From positions 1,776,536-1,840,535 of the forward strand of contig PJRA01000401.1 of assembly GCA_016987375.1 (NCBI GenBank): a stretch of 64,000 bases of DNA. Direction: 5' to 3'. Under the pieces are notes generated by a model that saw only the letters and a program-made list of their open reading frames with translations, had not been told where the DNA came from and did not search any database. Shown here piece by piece: positions 40,626 through 50,599 of this stretch. The stretch is from Brachionus koreanus. Its lineage: Eukaryota > Rotifera > Eurotatoria > Ploima > Brachionidae. Position 1 is the stretch's first letter, and every line of letters begins with the position of its first letter. The position numbers were made by a program, and so were the translations under genes.

Positions 40626-41127
40626 GTTATATGATAAATGGTTAAATAAATGAAAAATTACTAAAAAAATTTCTTAAATTTGAATTTATTTAGCAAACTT
40701 AAATTATGGACTTTTTAAAAACATATAATTTAATTTTGATTAAACGAAATTCCAAACAAGTGATTCATTATTTATTTGAAAAAAAAAAATCGAAAGTAAT
40801 TATAGCCTTTTAAAAACCGGATACATACGAGAAGTTATTTTTGCATTTTTTGAAATAATTCTTCAAAAAACTTAGGCAAATTACTTCGTAAAATTAACTA
40901 ATTTTTTAAATTTGAAATGTTTTCTAATCATGCTCTTACTTTGAACCCTTAATATTTAGCTCTAATTTTATTGCATAGAGCATGAAAAAAATATTTCAAA
41001 TTCCAGAAAAAACGCATATTTAAATATTAGCTATTAAAAGGACTGTTTGTAAAGAAGAAATTTAATTTTTTTTTGGATAGATAAAATTTTTTTTTTAAAT
41101 TAGTTTTATTTGAATATTTTTTAATAA
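40626..41127. other. Upstream flank of the PDE11-like gene
   Basis: AT-rich sequence with no gene; presumed promoter of the phosphodiesterase. Confidence 0.4.
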
Positions 41128-44100
41128 ATGGAGTCAAGGAATAAGTCTGAAACAAACTTGGATGACAGCCAGAGCGAAAAATTGGTTGAATCCTGGCTAA
41201 ATGAGCATCATAGTTGGTTCGAAATGTATGCACTAGAAAATTTGGACTTAAACATTGTGGAAAAGTGGTTGAGACTAAATAACAAAAATATTTGCAAGTG
41301 CAATTCACTTGGCGAGTCCAAGAGTTTGAGCGCTTTTCCAAGACGCAAATCATGCATTACATCCTCAATTAACGAAGCAACAAATGAAATAAGCTATTGT
41401 TTTATCAAAGAAAATCAAATTTATAAACCTACCAGAAGTGAGACTAATAAATATGTCAATAATCTAGTTCGCTCTTCTTCTTTTGACTCGCTTTTTTACG
41501 AAGAGATTGAATATAAAATGAATAATGATGAACAAAAAGTCTTTGATTTAGAGTAAGATAACAACGAGCAAGATGACTACAAGATGAAAATCTTGGAAAG
41601 ATCGGTTTTTTCAAAACCAGATTCGGCTTTGAATTCACAGTTGTTAAAGCTTCTTAAATCTAAAATTAAGATGCCAGATATGGGCAAAAAAATGACTGTA
41701 ATGGAAAAATTAGAATTAAAAAAAAGAACGTCTGGAAATATTTTCGAGATGTTAATAGCGATTATAAAGGACACTGCTAAAGAGGTTCTACCTAAAGAAG
41801 CATCTGAAACTATCAAAGCAAATCTTAAAATTTTGGTCAATTGTGAATATTCGTCAGTACTTTTGCTTGATAAAATTCATAATAAGCTGTATTCTTACAG
41901 TAATGATCAGCTTTTTTCCAAACTTAATCAATCAAATGAGTTATTATTACATGATCTTGGTACACAAATTGATGCTAATTGTTCTATATTGGGAAATGTA
42001 ATTAACAAAGGAATTACAATAGTTTTAAACCCAGAGCAAGTGAGTGGTCTTTTTTTAGCTTAGAATCTACATTAGTAAGTTGAAATTAGGATTTTACATT
42101 GTGTAAATGTGTAAATGTGTTAATTAAAAGGATTTTTTATTGTTGTATAGTAGACAACAATTAGAATAGTTGTGATAATTGAAAAAAAAAATTAATTTTA
42201 AAAAATTTTTTAGAATTTTAAAATAATTCTAAATTTTGTTAATTTCTTTTGAAAAGATAAGTTAACTAATTATATTTTTTGTTGAGTCAACTTCATCATT
42301 AGGTAATATATGGAAATTAACATTAATGTCATTTTTAATGTCCAACAATTTTTTTATAATATTTTTCTGCAATAAATTTTTTACTCAAAAAATAATTAAA
42401 AATCTTTTGTTTACTGATAATTTTTGAGTATGATCATTTTAATTTGACCATCAACTTGTTAAAAAAAACAGTACGTTTCTAAGCAAAGTAGACAGTTTTT
42501 AGAGCATTGCTTAAGCTTCTCTAGCGCATGAACTAGCGCAAACTTGATGAGAAAGTTCATCAGAATCTTTTAGAGCTTTATTCATAGATAATAATAGATA
42601 AAAAGGAAAATTTTGTGGTAGATATTTAAAATTCCTACCTCAATTTTTAAAATTCATATTATAAAATTTAAAAATCATTGGTAAAATCATGTGCTTAAGC
42701 TATCTACTTTGTTGAGAAACGTATTGTAATTTTAAAAAGAAAAAGTAACAATTTTTAAAATTTTGCGCAGAAAATAAAAATATGAAAGTGTAAAAATCTA
42801 GAATTATTTATTTACAGACGAATTTTTTTTAGTTTTCAAAATAATTATTTGATGTAAGTGAAAAAATAATTGAAATTTAAATTTGCTCCTCACTTATTTT
42901 AAGCACTTTTTTTCGAATATCAATAAAAAAATTTTTAAAAATTAATGAAGGTAAAATCAATGCGCTATGATTTAGTTTTTGAAAAACAAACAGATATTAA
43001 AGTACAATCAATACTCTGCATGCCAATAAAAAATATAGATCAAGAAGTAATTGGCTTGATTCAATTAGTTAACAAAACTGAAAACAATGGACATTTTTGT
43101 AGCAACGATATAAAAATTTTGAAGCACTATATTGAATATTGTGGTATTCTATTGGTAAAATCTGATATGTATTACTTATGTGCCTATGAATATGAGAGAT
43201 GTAGATGTTTGCTCGAGGTTTTGCATGATTTGTTCCTAGAACAGACTGACTTGGAAAAAATATTTTTCACAATAATAGAAAAAGCTCAAATGCTGCTCAA
43301 GTGTGAGAATTGTCTTATTCTCATTCAAAGAGATTTGCCTGACAATGAAAAAAAATCTTATGATATTTATCAAATTGACCTAAAGCCAGAATTAAAAAAA
43401 CATAGTATCCTAGAAAAGCAGGTAGTTATATCACATGATTTGGTCAATTATGTTTTGACCACAGGACAACCGGTTAATTTAAAGGATGCTTATTTGGACC
43501 CAATATTTGATCCAAATATTGACTCAGTGTCGATTTCAAAGACAATAACTAAGCTTTTGATGCCGATAAAAAACCTAGATGGAAAGCCGATTGGTTGTGT
43601 GAGGGCTGTGAACCGAATTGATCACCAACCTTTTGACCAAAATGATGAACAATTATTAGAAGTTTTTTGCCTTTTTTGTGGCCTAAGTATTAGCAATACT
43701 TTAATGTACAAAGAATTAGAGAAAAACGTAGCTGAAAAATCAGTTGCCTTTGATGTTTTGTCTTATCATGCAAATTATCCCAAAAATGAAATGGAAGCCT
43801 TCGTGGAAAAATTGCCTCCAAACGAAAGCTTTTATACAGTCAATCCTTTGATTCACATCGAGTACTTAAGCTCTTATAGGTTTGATGATTTTGCTTTAAA
43901 TTACGATGAAATGGTTGTTGCTACTTATGAAATGTTCAAACGACTTGGTCTAATTAAATTATTTAAAATAGACAAAAAAACTTTGTTTCAGTTTTTATTG
44001 ACTGTAAGAAAAAATTATCGTAATGTTGAATACCACAACTGGTCACATGCATTTAATGTTTGCCAAAGTATGTTTGCTATTTTTATGGTAGGTCATCAAA

Positions 44101-46312
44101 AAAAAAAATTTCAAATAAATTTTAACTTTAATAATTAGAATTCAAATATTTCTAAATATTTGCAAGAGACTGAAAAAGTTGCTTTATTGGTCGGCTGTCT
44201 GTGCCATGATCTTGATCATCGCGGAACTAACAATCTTTTTCAAATTGAGTAAGTAGATTTCTAAGAAGTCTTGTTTCAAGAATTTAAATCTGATTTGCAG
44301 AAGCATATTTTAATACAAAACATTGAATACAAAAATTATAATGCTTTTTGTTAGACATCATTCTCATGAAACTTGTCTCTGGATTAAATTTGTGAAACAA
44401 AAAATAAAAATTGTACCAATTTTTTTCTTTTAAGTCTAAAACTACTTCTACAAAAAGTATCGCTCAAAATTTAATCTGCGCCCAAAATCTCTGTAATTAA
44501 ATTTTAATCATTTTTTAATTCAATTTCAAATGAAAAATTTAGTACAACTATTTTATAAATACCTTAAAAAAAAAATAAAATTTTTATTTTTTGTTTCACA
44601 AATTTAATTCAGAGACAAGCTTCAAGAGTTATTACAATTTTAATCTTTTAATTTTGTTTTTTGTTCTAAAATTCACAAAGCCACTAATTAACTTTTTTTA
44701 AATTTTTAATAGTTATATAACTATTTTTTACTCTTTGTATTATTACTGTTTTATTAAATTTTAATTGAGATAATTTTTGAATTATTTAAAGGCAGATTTT
44801 GTTTATTTTCTAAAAGCCTAAAAATCTTTGAAAATTGTATCACCCAAATTTAGTTTGTACAAAATAGTATATGTATTAGAAAATTATTAATATTATATTG
44901 CAGAGTTGTAAAATAAATCTGGGTGATACACTTTGCAGAACGATTTTTAGGCCCTTAGAAAAAAATAATTTTAATTTTATCGTTTTTCTTGTTTTTTTTT
45001 TCTTCCAAAGTTCATTAATAGCTATTTTTATTAACTTATACCCTTTTATTTAGGATGCTAGAATTTTAACTGGGGTCACAGTTAAAAAAAATTTTTTGTC
45101 TGATAAATAAATAAAAAAAAAACAAAGTTGTTAAGGTCACAAGTCTCAAGCCAAGTCCAAGTTCGGACACTTTAAAAATCGATACAAATTTAAATTTTAA
45201 TTAATAAAAATTTTCTTTTTTTTTTAAATAAGAGATTCAAATGAAAAACAAACTAGCTTGACTTGTAAATTTATATTTCATAAATAATACCAAATTTAAT
45301 TTTTTTAATTAAGAGATTAGGTAATAAAAAAAATTATTTTTACACAACTCTGGAATTATCCAATTTGATAATATAAGTTATGAATTTTTGCTTATATCTA
45401 TAATGAACCAATATGTTTTACACAGATTTTACATAATCCTAAAATAAAGCAGATTTTTAAAAAAAATAATTTTTAATTAAACTTTGTTACTGATTATTTA
45501 TTTTCAAATTGTGAATTTTTTTCATTTTAATTTGCTTTTAAATTAAATTTTTTTAATTTTTATTTCTAGAAGTCAATCTCCTCTGTCTCAATTATATGGT
45601 ACAAAAGCTCCAATGGAAAAACATCACTTCAATCACTGCATCACAATTCTAAACTCGCGTGGTCACAACATTTTTGCTAACGTTAAACCCAAAATATATC
45701 AACTATTGATTAGTTTAATAAAAGAAGCTATCTTAGCCACAGATTTAGCTGATCATATGGAGTAGTTTTGTTTAATTCTTTAAAGAAATAATAAAAACTT
45801 TTTTTGTTAAAGATGCCGAATAGAATTTAGTAATCTTGTTCGTAGTAAAAATGTAGACTGGAGGGAAGAGACAAATAAAATTTTACTAAGGAAAAATTTA
45901 ATGACTGGTAAAATTTTATTGATAGATTATTTAGTATTTATAAAGTTGAAAAAAAAAAGCTTGCGACCTTGCATCAGCAACAAAACCATGGAAAATTCAC
46001 AAGAGTGTTGTTAACCAAGTGACAAATGAATTTTTTGCTCAAGGAGTTCGAGAAAGGACTGAATTGAACATAGAACCAACGATGATAATGGACGAAAGAC
46101 AGTCAGATCAATTGCCGCGTTTGCAAATGGGTTGGATTGATGGCGTATGCATGCCATTGTTTCAAAATTTTGCTCTCATTTGTGAATCATTTGAAGGCCA
46201 TTTAAACCGAATGAAAGAAAATCGACTAAACTGGTCATTGTTTAATGACAAAATCAAGCTTAGTCAATTAAAGGAAAATAGTAAAAGCCATAATTCAATC
46301 GGTAGAGCATAA
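41128..46312 (+). CDS. PDE11-type dual GAF cyclic-nucleotide phosphodiesterase, with in-frame stop
   Basis: Hydrolyses cAMP/cGMP in the cytosol; GAF domains are allosteric. Exons: 41128-42039, 42951-44087, 44139-44248, 45570-45761, 45813-45907, 45960-46312; 2799 nt, 932 codons before the stop. The N-terminus LVESWLNEHHSWFEMY matches the PDE5/PDE11 start. FPRRKSCITSS offers a PKA/PKG-type site. GAF-A (about 235-375) ends with SILCMPIKN; GAF-B (about 400-560) follows YEYERCRCLLEVLHDL and EQTDLEKI, strings close to PDE11A. The catalytic domain shows VRKNYRNVEYHNWSHAFNVC, GCLCHDLDHRGTNN (metal ligands), HHFNHC, ILATDLADHME and LQMGWIDGVCMPLF. Codon 143 (TAA, 41554-41556) interrupts the frame, though coding continues in the same frame on both sides (VFDLE, stop, DNNEQDDYK). 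No acceptable splice removes it: the nearest GT..AG is 31 nt and shifts frame. It may be an assembly error, a nonsense allele or readthrough. Confidence 0.9.
42040..42950 (+). other. PDE11 intron 1
   Basis: Donor GTGAGT after NPEQ; acceptor TGAAG before VKSMRYDL; phase 0. It hosts an inverted-repeat element at 42470-42725. No gene inside. Confidence 0.7.
42470..42725. mobile_element. MITE in PDE11 intron 1
   Basis: About 255 bp. The left end reads cagtacgtttctaagcaaag followed by tagacag; the reverse complement of the right end reads caatacgtttctcaacaaag followed by tagatag. Three or four mismatches over the 27 bp. Non-coding; superfamily not assignable. Confidence 0.6.
44363..44628. mobile_element. 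MITE in PDE11 intron 3, first copy
   Basis: Inverted arms of about 55 bp: ctcatgaaacttgtctctgg then attaaatttgtgaaacaaaa at the left, and the reverse complement of the right arm ctcttgaagcttgtctctga then the same attaaatttgtgaaacaaaa. About 266 bp in all. Non-coding. Confidence 0.65.
44816..44952. mobile_element. MITE in PDE11 intron 3, second
   Basis: A 137-bp hairpin element. The left arm reads gcctaaaaatctttgaaaat then tgtatcacccaaattta; the right arm, reversed, reads gcctaaaaatcgttctgcaa then agtgtatcacccagattta. Unrelated to the neighbouring element by sequence. Non-coding. Confidence 0.65.
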
Positions 46313-47650
46313 AAAATTTTCTACAAGCGATTTAGTTTATTATTGTTAGAAACTAATATAATATTTTAACTGTTATAGATATATTAATAAGATATATTTT
46401 TAAAATGTTTAATAATTATTTGTTTACAATAAAATTTTTACTGCGCGATTAGACTTTTTTAACATTTAACGCCTAACTTTGATAATTCAATATAAATGGC
46501 ATTTAGATTACACCTATCGTCTTTATATTTTTGAGAAAAATCTTGTTTCGTTCTTTATAAAATCAAAATAGCTAAGACAAAAAAGTTAGCTTTAAAAAGT
46601 TAAAATCGAGTGGGTCTAGTTGGCAAATATGCAATCAAAACTTTTGAACATACCATTTATTAGCACAATTTTTGCTGAAAAATATATCTACCTTTTTAAC
46701 ACAATCAAATAGCTGTTTAACGTCCTGAATTTTTTTTAAATTTTACATAACCAAAGAATTGGATTTGATTCAATTTAAAAAAAATATTCAAAAAATTAAT
46801 TTCAATTTTTTATCAATACACCAGCTGCTTTTTTTGACCACCACATTTGGGTTTGTTTGCTAAGTGATTTCACTCTTGTATTTATCTTATTTCCAACAAA
46901 AAAAAACACACATTTTAAATTAAAAAAAAAATTTACAATTGCTATTAGGAGTTTCAAGATCAATTTTAGTCTCGTTACTACCTTTGAAAAGCAAGGAATC
47001 CCCATAAAGTTGCTCAAAAAGTTAAATTTTCGAATTCTTTCGAAAATGGTTCGAAGCAAATTATTGAAGATTTTTTTAATAATAACGAGCCATTTTCAAC
47101 AAAACGCTGATAAAATTGTATATCTTTAATATTTAATTTCTTTGGCAGAGTGAAGGTTTTCTTAATTGATGAATTAAAAGATTCGAGAAGAGAATTAGTG
47201 CAAGCATTACCAGCTGTCCTTTTGAATACCTAACCTGTCAATCACAAAATCTCCCCTTGACCAAACTTTTTTAAAATTTTTTTTCAGAAAACACTTTAAA
47301 CTATCTTATACTTAAATTCATATTATAAAATATATATTTCAAAATTCATATTACATGTAAAAATACACAAAATTGAATGCATTCAAAATGATATGTCAAA
47401 ATTTTTATTTATTTAATTCTAAAAAATTTTATAAAAAAAATTTTGAAATTCTGATGCTATTACGTCATTTTTGGAAAAATGTCTTATCAGCAACAGCATT
47501 TTTATGTTCTTAATGAACAATTACTTTATTAATCAAAAATGTTTTTCAATTTTTAACGGCTTCATCTTGCTAAAGAGATTGTTTCTTAAATAAAAGTTAG
47601 AGCTAATCCTCTTATATAAGTGATTCTAAAAAATTTCAGCAACTTTCGAA
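46313..47650. other. Downstream of PDE11
   Basis: No gene supported. AATAAA at about 46430 may be the PDE11 polyadenylation signal. Sequence at 46625-46655 (aatatgcaatcaa, then gaacatac) recurs inverted near 12994-13026, so it is repetitive. Facing frames at 46802-47129 overlap on opposite strands and lack motifs. Confidence 0.45.
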
Positions 47651-47654
47651 CTTT

Positions 47655-48275
47655 TTCTTTATTTTAATAAAAACGACTGACTCGTGGTCAAGTCACCGGT
47701 CAGCCAACTCCAAGTTTAGTACTCGCCAATTATCAAATGATCTTTACACTTTACAATCAACGATATCTTGCCATCTTAATTTGATTAATAAAGTTAAGAA
47801 ACGTTGCCGAGTTGTTCTCATGATTTTAGATTTCACTATTCAACGACGCATTCAACTACTTTAAAATCCTCTTGCTGAATAGTATTTCAGACAGATCATT
47901 CTTTTTGATGAGAGTGAATCTTTTTTCGAAATTATGAAAACAGAAATCAATGGTTGGACTTATCTCAACCAGATCAGCCAGAAGAGGGCGCTTTGATAAA
48001 ACGGTTATGTTGTATGTTTGGTAAAATTTCCAACGGATTTGAGCCGGTTCCAGAAGTTTGTACTATAAATGCAGAACTTTATTCTGAACAATTACAATGA
48101 CCATATGCTTCATTTCGATTAAAATATCATTCTTTGGTTGACCGAAAACCAGGTTGCTTCTTCAATAACGCAATACTAAGAAGAATAATGGCAAAAATAG
48201 AGGAGCTAAAAGGAATCGAACTAGACTCTGATAGAACTAAAACTAAAGAGCATAATGCTTTATATTTTGAAGATT
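47655..48275 (+). pseudogene. Dead mariner-type transposase
   Basis: Frame-broken but recognisable: ANSKFSTRQLSNDLYTLQST followed by ISCHLNLINKVKK is the second helix-turn-helix of mariner transposases (STRELAxxLxVSxSTVxRHL). FRQIILFDESESFFE stands for the first catalytic Asp region (RxVTxDEKW), then an EINGWTYL strand and a region reading MFGKISNGFEPVPEVCTINA then ELYSEQL, matching the strand before the second Asp. Several stops. Its DNA is similar to the fragment at 325-415. Terminal repeats were not identified. Confidence 0.7.
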
Positions 48276-49468
48276 AGCTAAATTTTTTTATTGATAAATT
48301 TACATTGATTAAGTGTTTTTAGAAAAAAAATTTAGTTTTGACTCACCTTAATACTATTTTTTTAATTAATTTGCTAAAAATTTAGGGAAACATTTTTTTT
48401 AACTCAATTGTAACGACATATATAAAATAACCATTACATTTAAATTTTTGAATAATAAAATTAAAAAATTTCAAAAACATTTTGTTTATTTTACATTGAT
48501 TCAAATGTTGGTACAATAATTCTTGTATGAAATCATCATCGAATACAAGCAGCATGTTTTGACGATAAAGAATTAAATTAAATGTTTATTAAAAAATAAA
48601 TTATTTATAATTTTTATCTTTTAATTAATTATAATAGAAATATAAAAGTAAATTTATTTTTATCGCAATGTTCGCGTCATTCAATATGATATTACATTTT
48701 TTTTTTGGTCTAATATTTAAGAGCACCTCAAAAACCTAGAAATAATTTTTTTTCAGCTCGGACCAAAAAAGACCTCTATCTTTCAGACCCTACCAAATAA
48801 ACGATAGCTTACTAAAATGGGCTTTTTTCAATAAAATAATCAAGTCCTTATCTATGTAATTTTTTATTTTTTTTCCACATAAGACTATGTAAAAATAAAT
48901 GAATTTTCAGAAAATGAAGGTATTTAAAAAAAAATTTTTGATACAAATTTCGGTAAAAAACATGAAAAAATAGACAAATTTTTGATAAAAAGAAAAATGT
49001 ACGAATTAATGCAACAATTCGATTCCAAAAATCTACGGGTGTGATTTAGTAAGGCTATAGAGAGCTTATTTAAATTTTTTTAAAATTATTAAAACATTAA
49101 TTAAAATTTAAATTTTGAAAATACACAGCTTTCGTTATAAATGTGATCTAATTTTCATTTTACTTTGAATAAATTTGGTCCAAAGTCTATCAATCATCAT
49201 CCAGTAATTCCAAAAGGAACTTTCTTTCAGGTCAGATCACCATTGACTCCAAACATTCTAATCCAGCATAGCATTTTTAAATAATTCTTGTTTTTTTTTT
49301 TGAAAGATTTGAAGTTAAAAACCATAGAATAGCATTCCGATAGCTTAAATGAGACTATTAAATTTTATTTTTAATGCTTTTTAGAAAATTACGAAGATTG
49401 AGCATATTACATATTGCTTTACTTTATAAAAGGGGGTCTTAAGAGAGCATTTAATAGAGAATAATTTT
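48276..49468. other. Intergenic left flank of the gypsy element
   Basis: AT-rich, without a gene. Nothing beyond homopolymer runs stands out before the LTR. Confidence 0.5.
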
Positions 49469-49648
49469 ATAGCGTGCGCTATTAAATAACTCGAGAGAGA
49501 GGGAGAGGGAAAAAAAAAGATTTCTCTCTTCTAACTTTATTTTTTAAAAATAATAAAAAAATAATGAAAACATCTCTTCTAAAAATTAATGTCTTTAAAT
49601 ACTCGACTGAGCCTCCATAGATAGGGGTCGGCTCAGTCGGGTGTTACA
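49469..49648 (-). repeat. 3' LTR of the gypsy element
   Basis: Direct repeat of 55722-55895. Starts (minus strand) TGTAACACCC, contains a purine-rich tract ctcgagagagagggagaggg on the plus strand and ends AGCGCACGCTAT. It differs from its partner mainly in an A-rich patch around 49550-49577, by a few bases and a short indel. Confidence 0.9.
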
Positions 49649-50274
49649 TGAGTCCCCGTTTCGCCAGAACGGCTCCTGACGTTCGAGCCTGGTGTGGTCG
49701 GCACGATTGTAGATACAGATGCGGTGCCCAGCTTTGAAAATCCTCGGCCGCGGCCCATGACTCGACTTACCAGATTGTCCGCGGTCAAGTGTATAGTTAA
49801 GCTGGGGCCAAACACTACCGCCGTTGGGGCTGGTGGACTGAGCGAAGGCGCTGCTGGTGAAGTTGGTGACTGTGGTGGGGGGGAGGCCACGTGGGGTGTC
49901 GGGGTTGGTGCGTGTTGTGCTGAGGCTGGTTGGGGAACGGAAACGGGCGTTGGACCCGGAGCGGATGGTGGAACCGGAGTCCAGCATTGGACATAATTCT
50001 CCGGACCACAGACCATTAACTGTCCGTCGAAAGGGGGCCGGCGTATCATGTCCATCAACCATTCGTTCTCCTGAATGTTGGCCATGGACATGAAGATAAG
50101 GGGCGTGGGGCGTCGTTCTATGAAGCGGCATCGCACGAGACCGCCGCGCTCCCTTCCACCATTCTCGCAGACCCATTCCTCAAGGGAATTCCGGGTCGCG
50201 TTCCTTACATTTACATTGGTTTCGACACGTACTTCCAATGGCACGTGTCGTGCTTTGCAGAGCTGTTCTGCCAT
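49633..50274 (-). CDS. Accessory proline-rich ORF of the gypsy element
   Basis: 213 residues from an ATG at 50272-50274, on the same strand as gag-pol and about 325 bp after its stop. The first 95 residues are mixed and charged (MAEQLCKARHVPLEVRVETN; then IERRPTPLIFMSMANIQENE). The next part is a Pro/Ala/Ser/Thr-rich linker (about 103-155), and an Arg/Gly patch MGRGRGFSK follows. No signal peptide, membrane helix or Cys framework is seen, so it does not look like an envelope glycoprotein. The last few codons and the TGA lie inside the 3' LTR. Function unknown; an extra ORF 3' of integrase is seen in several gypsy lineages, which makes it likely to be real. Confidence 0.6.
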   Translation of the reverse strand: MAEQLCKARHVPLEVRVETNVNVRNATRNSLEEWVCENGGRERGGLVRCRFIERRPTPLIFMSMANIQENEWLMDMIRRPPFDGQLMVCGPENYVQCWTPVPPSAPGPTPVSVPQPASAQHAPTPTPHVASPPPQSPTSPAAPSLSPPAPTAVVFGPSLTIHLTADNLVSRVMGRGRGFSKLGTASVSTIVPTTPGSNVRSRSGETGTHVTPD

Positions 50275-50599
50275 TACGAAACTTGACTAGACTTTATTTG
50301 AATTCGCAATTTGTTCGAACACGAGGGTTCGAACATGACCTTCCCCACGCAGCGTAGTGCGCCGACCTGCTTTCTGTCTCCCAGTCTTTTGAGAGGACTG
50401 GAAAATGACTTGTGGCAAGTTTATTAAAGACAACTAACTTAACAAAATTATACATAACGGGGAATACATGCAATATTAACGGGGGAAAAGAAAAGAACAA
50501 CAATTTCTACTTTATAAAATAAATAAATAAAAAAAAACAAATGACTAGTGGGCTTTGCTGCACCGCTCAGGTGAGTTTGTTTTTCTCTACAACACGATA
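50275..50599 (-). other. Spacer between gag-pol and the accessory ORF
   Basis: Internal non-coding part of the retrotransposon. Contains a 69-codon minus-strand frame (50294-50503) without similarity to anything I know, and possibly splice or promoter signals for the accessory ORF. Confidence 0.4.

Noticed and set aside
41553..41583. 31-nt intron removing the PDE11 TAA
   Set aside because: Shorter than any other intron here (about 50 nt or more) and it would shift the reading frame.
46802..47129. Two overlapping frames of 85 and 90 codons on opposite strands
   Set aside because: They are antisense to each other, without recognisable motifs, in repeat-like DNA.
49694..50093. Several plus-strand frames over the gypsy accessory ORF
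   Set aside because: Gly/Val-rich mirrors of a GC- and Pro-rich minus-strand frame; open only because stop codons are rare at this composition.
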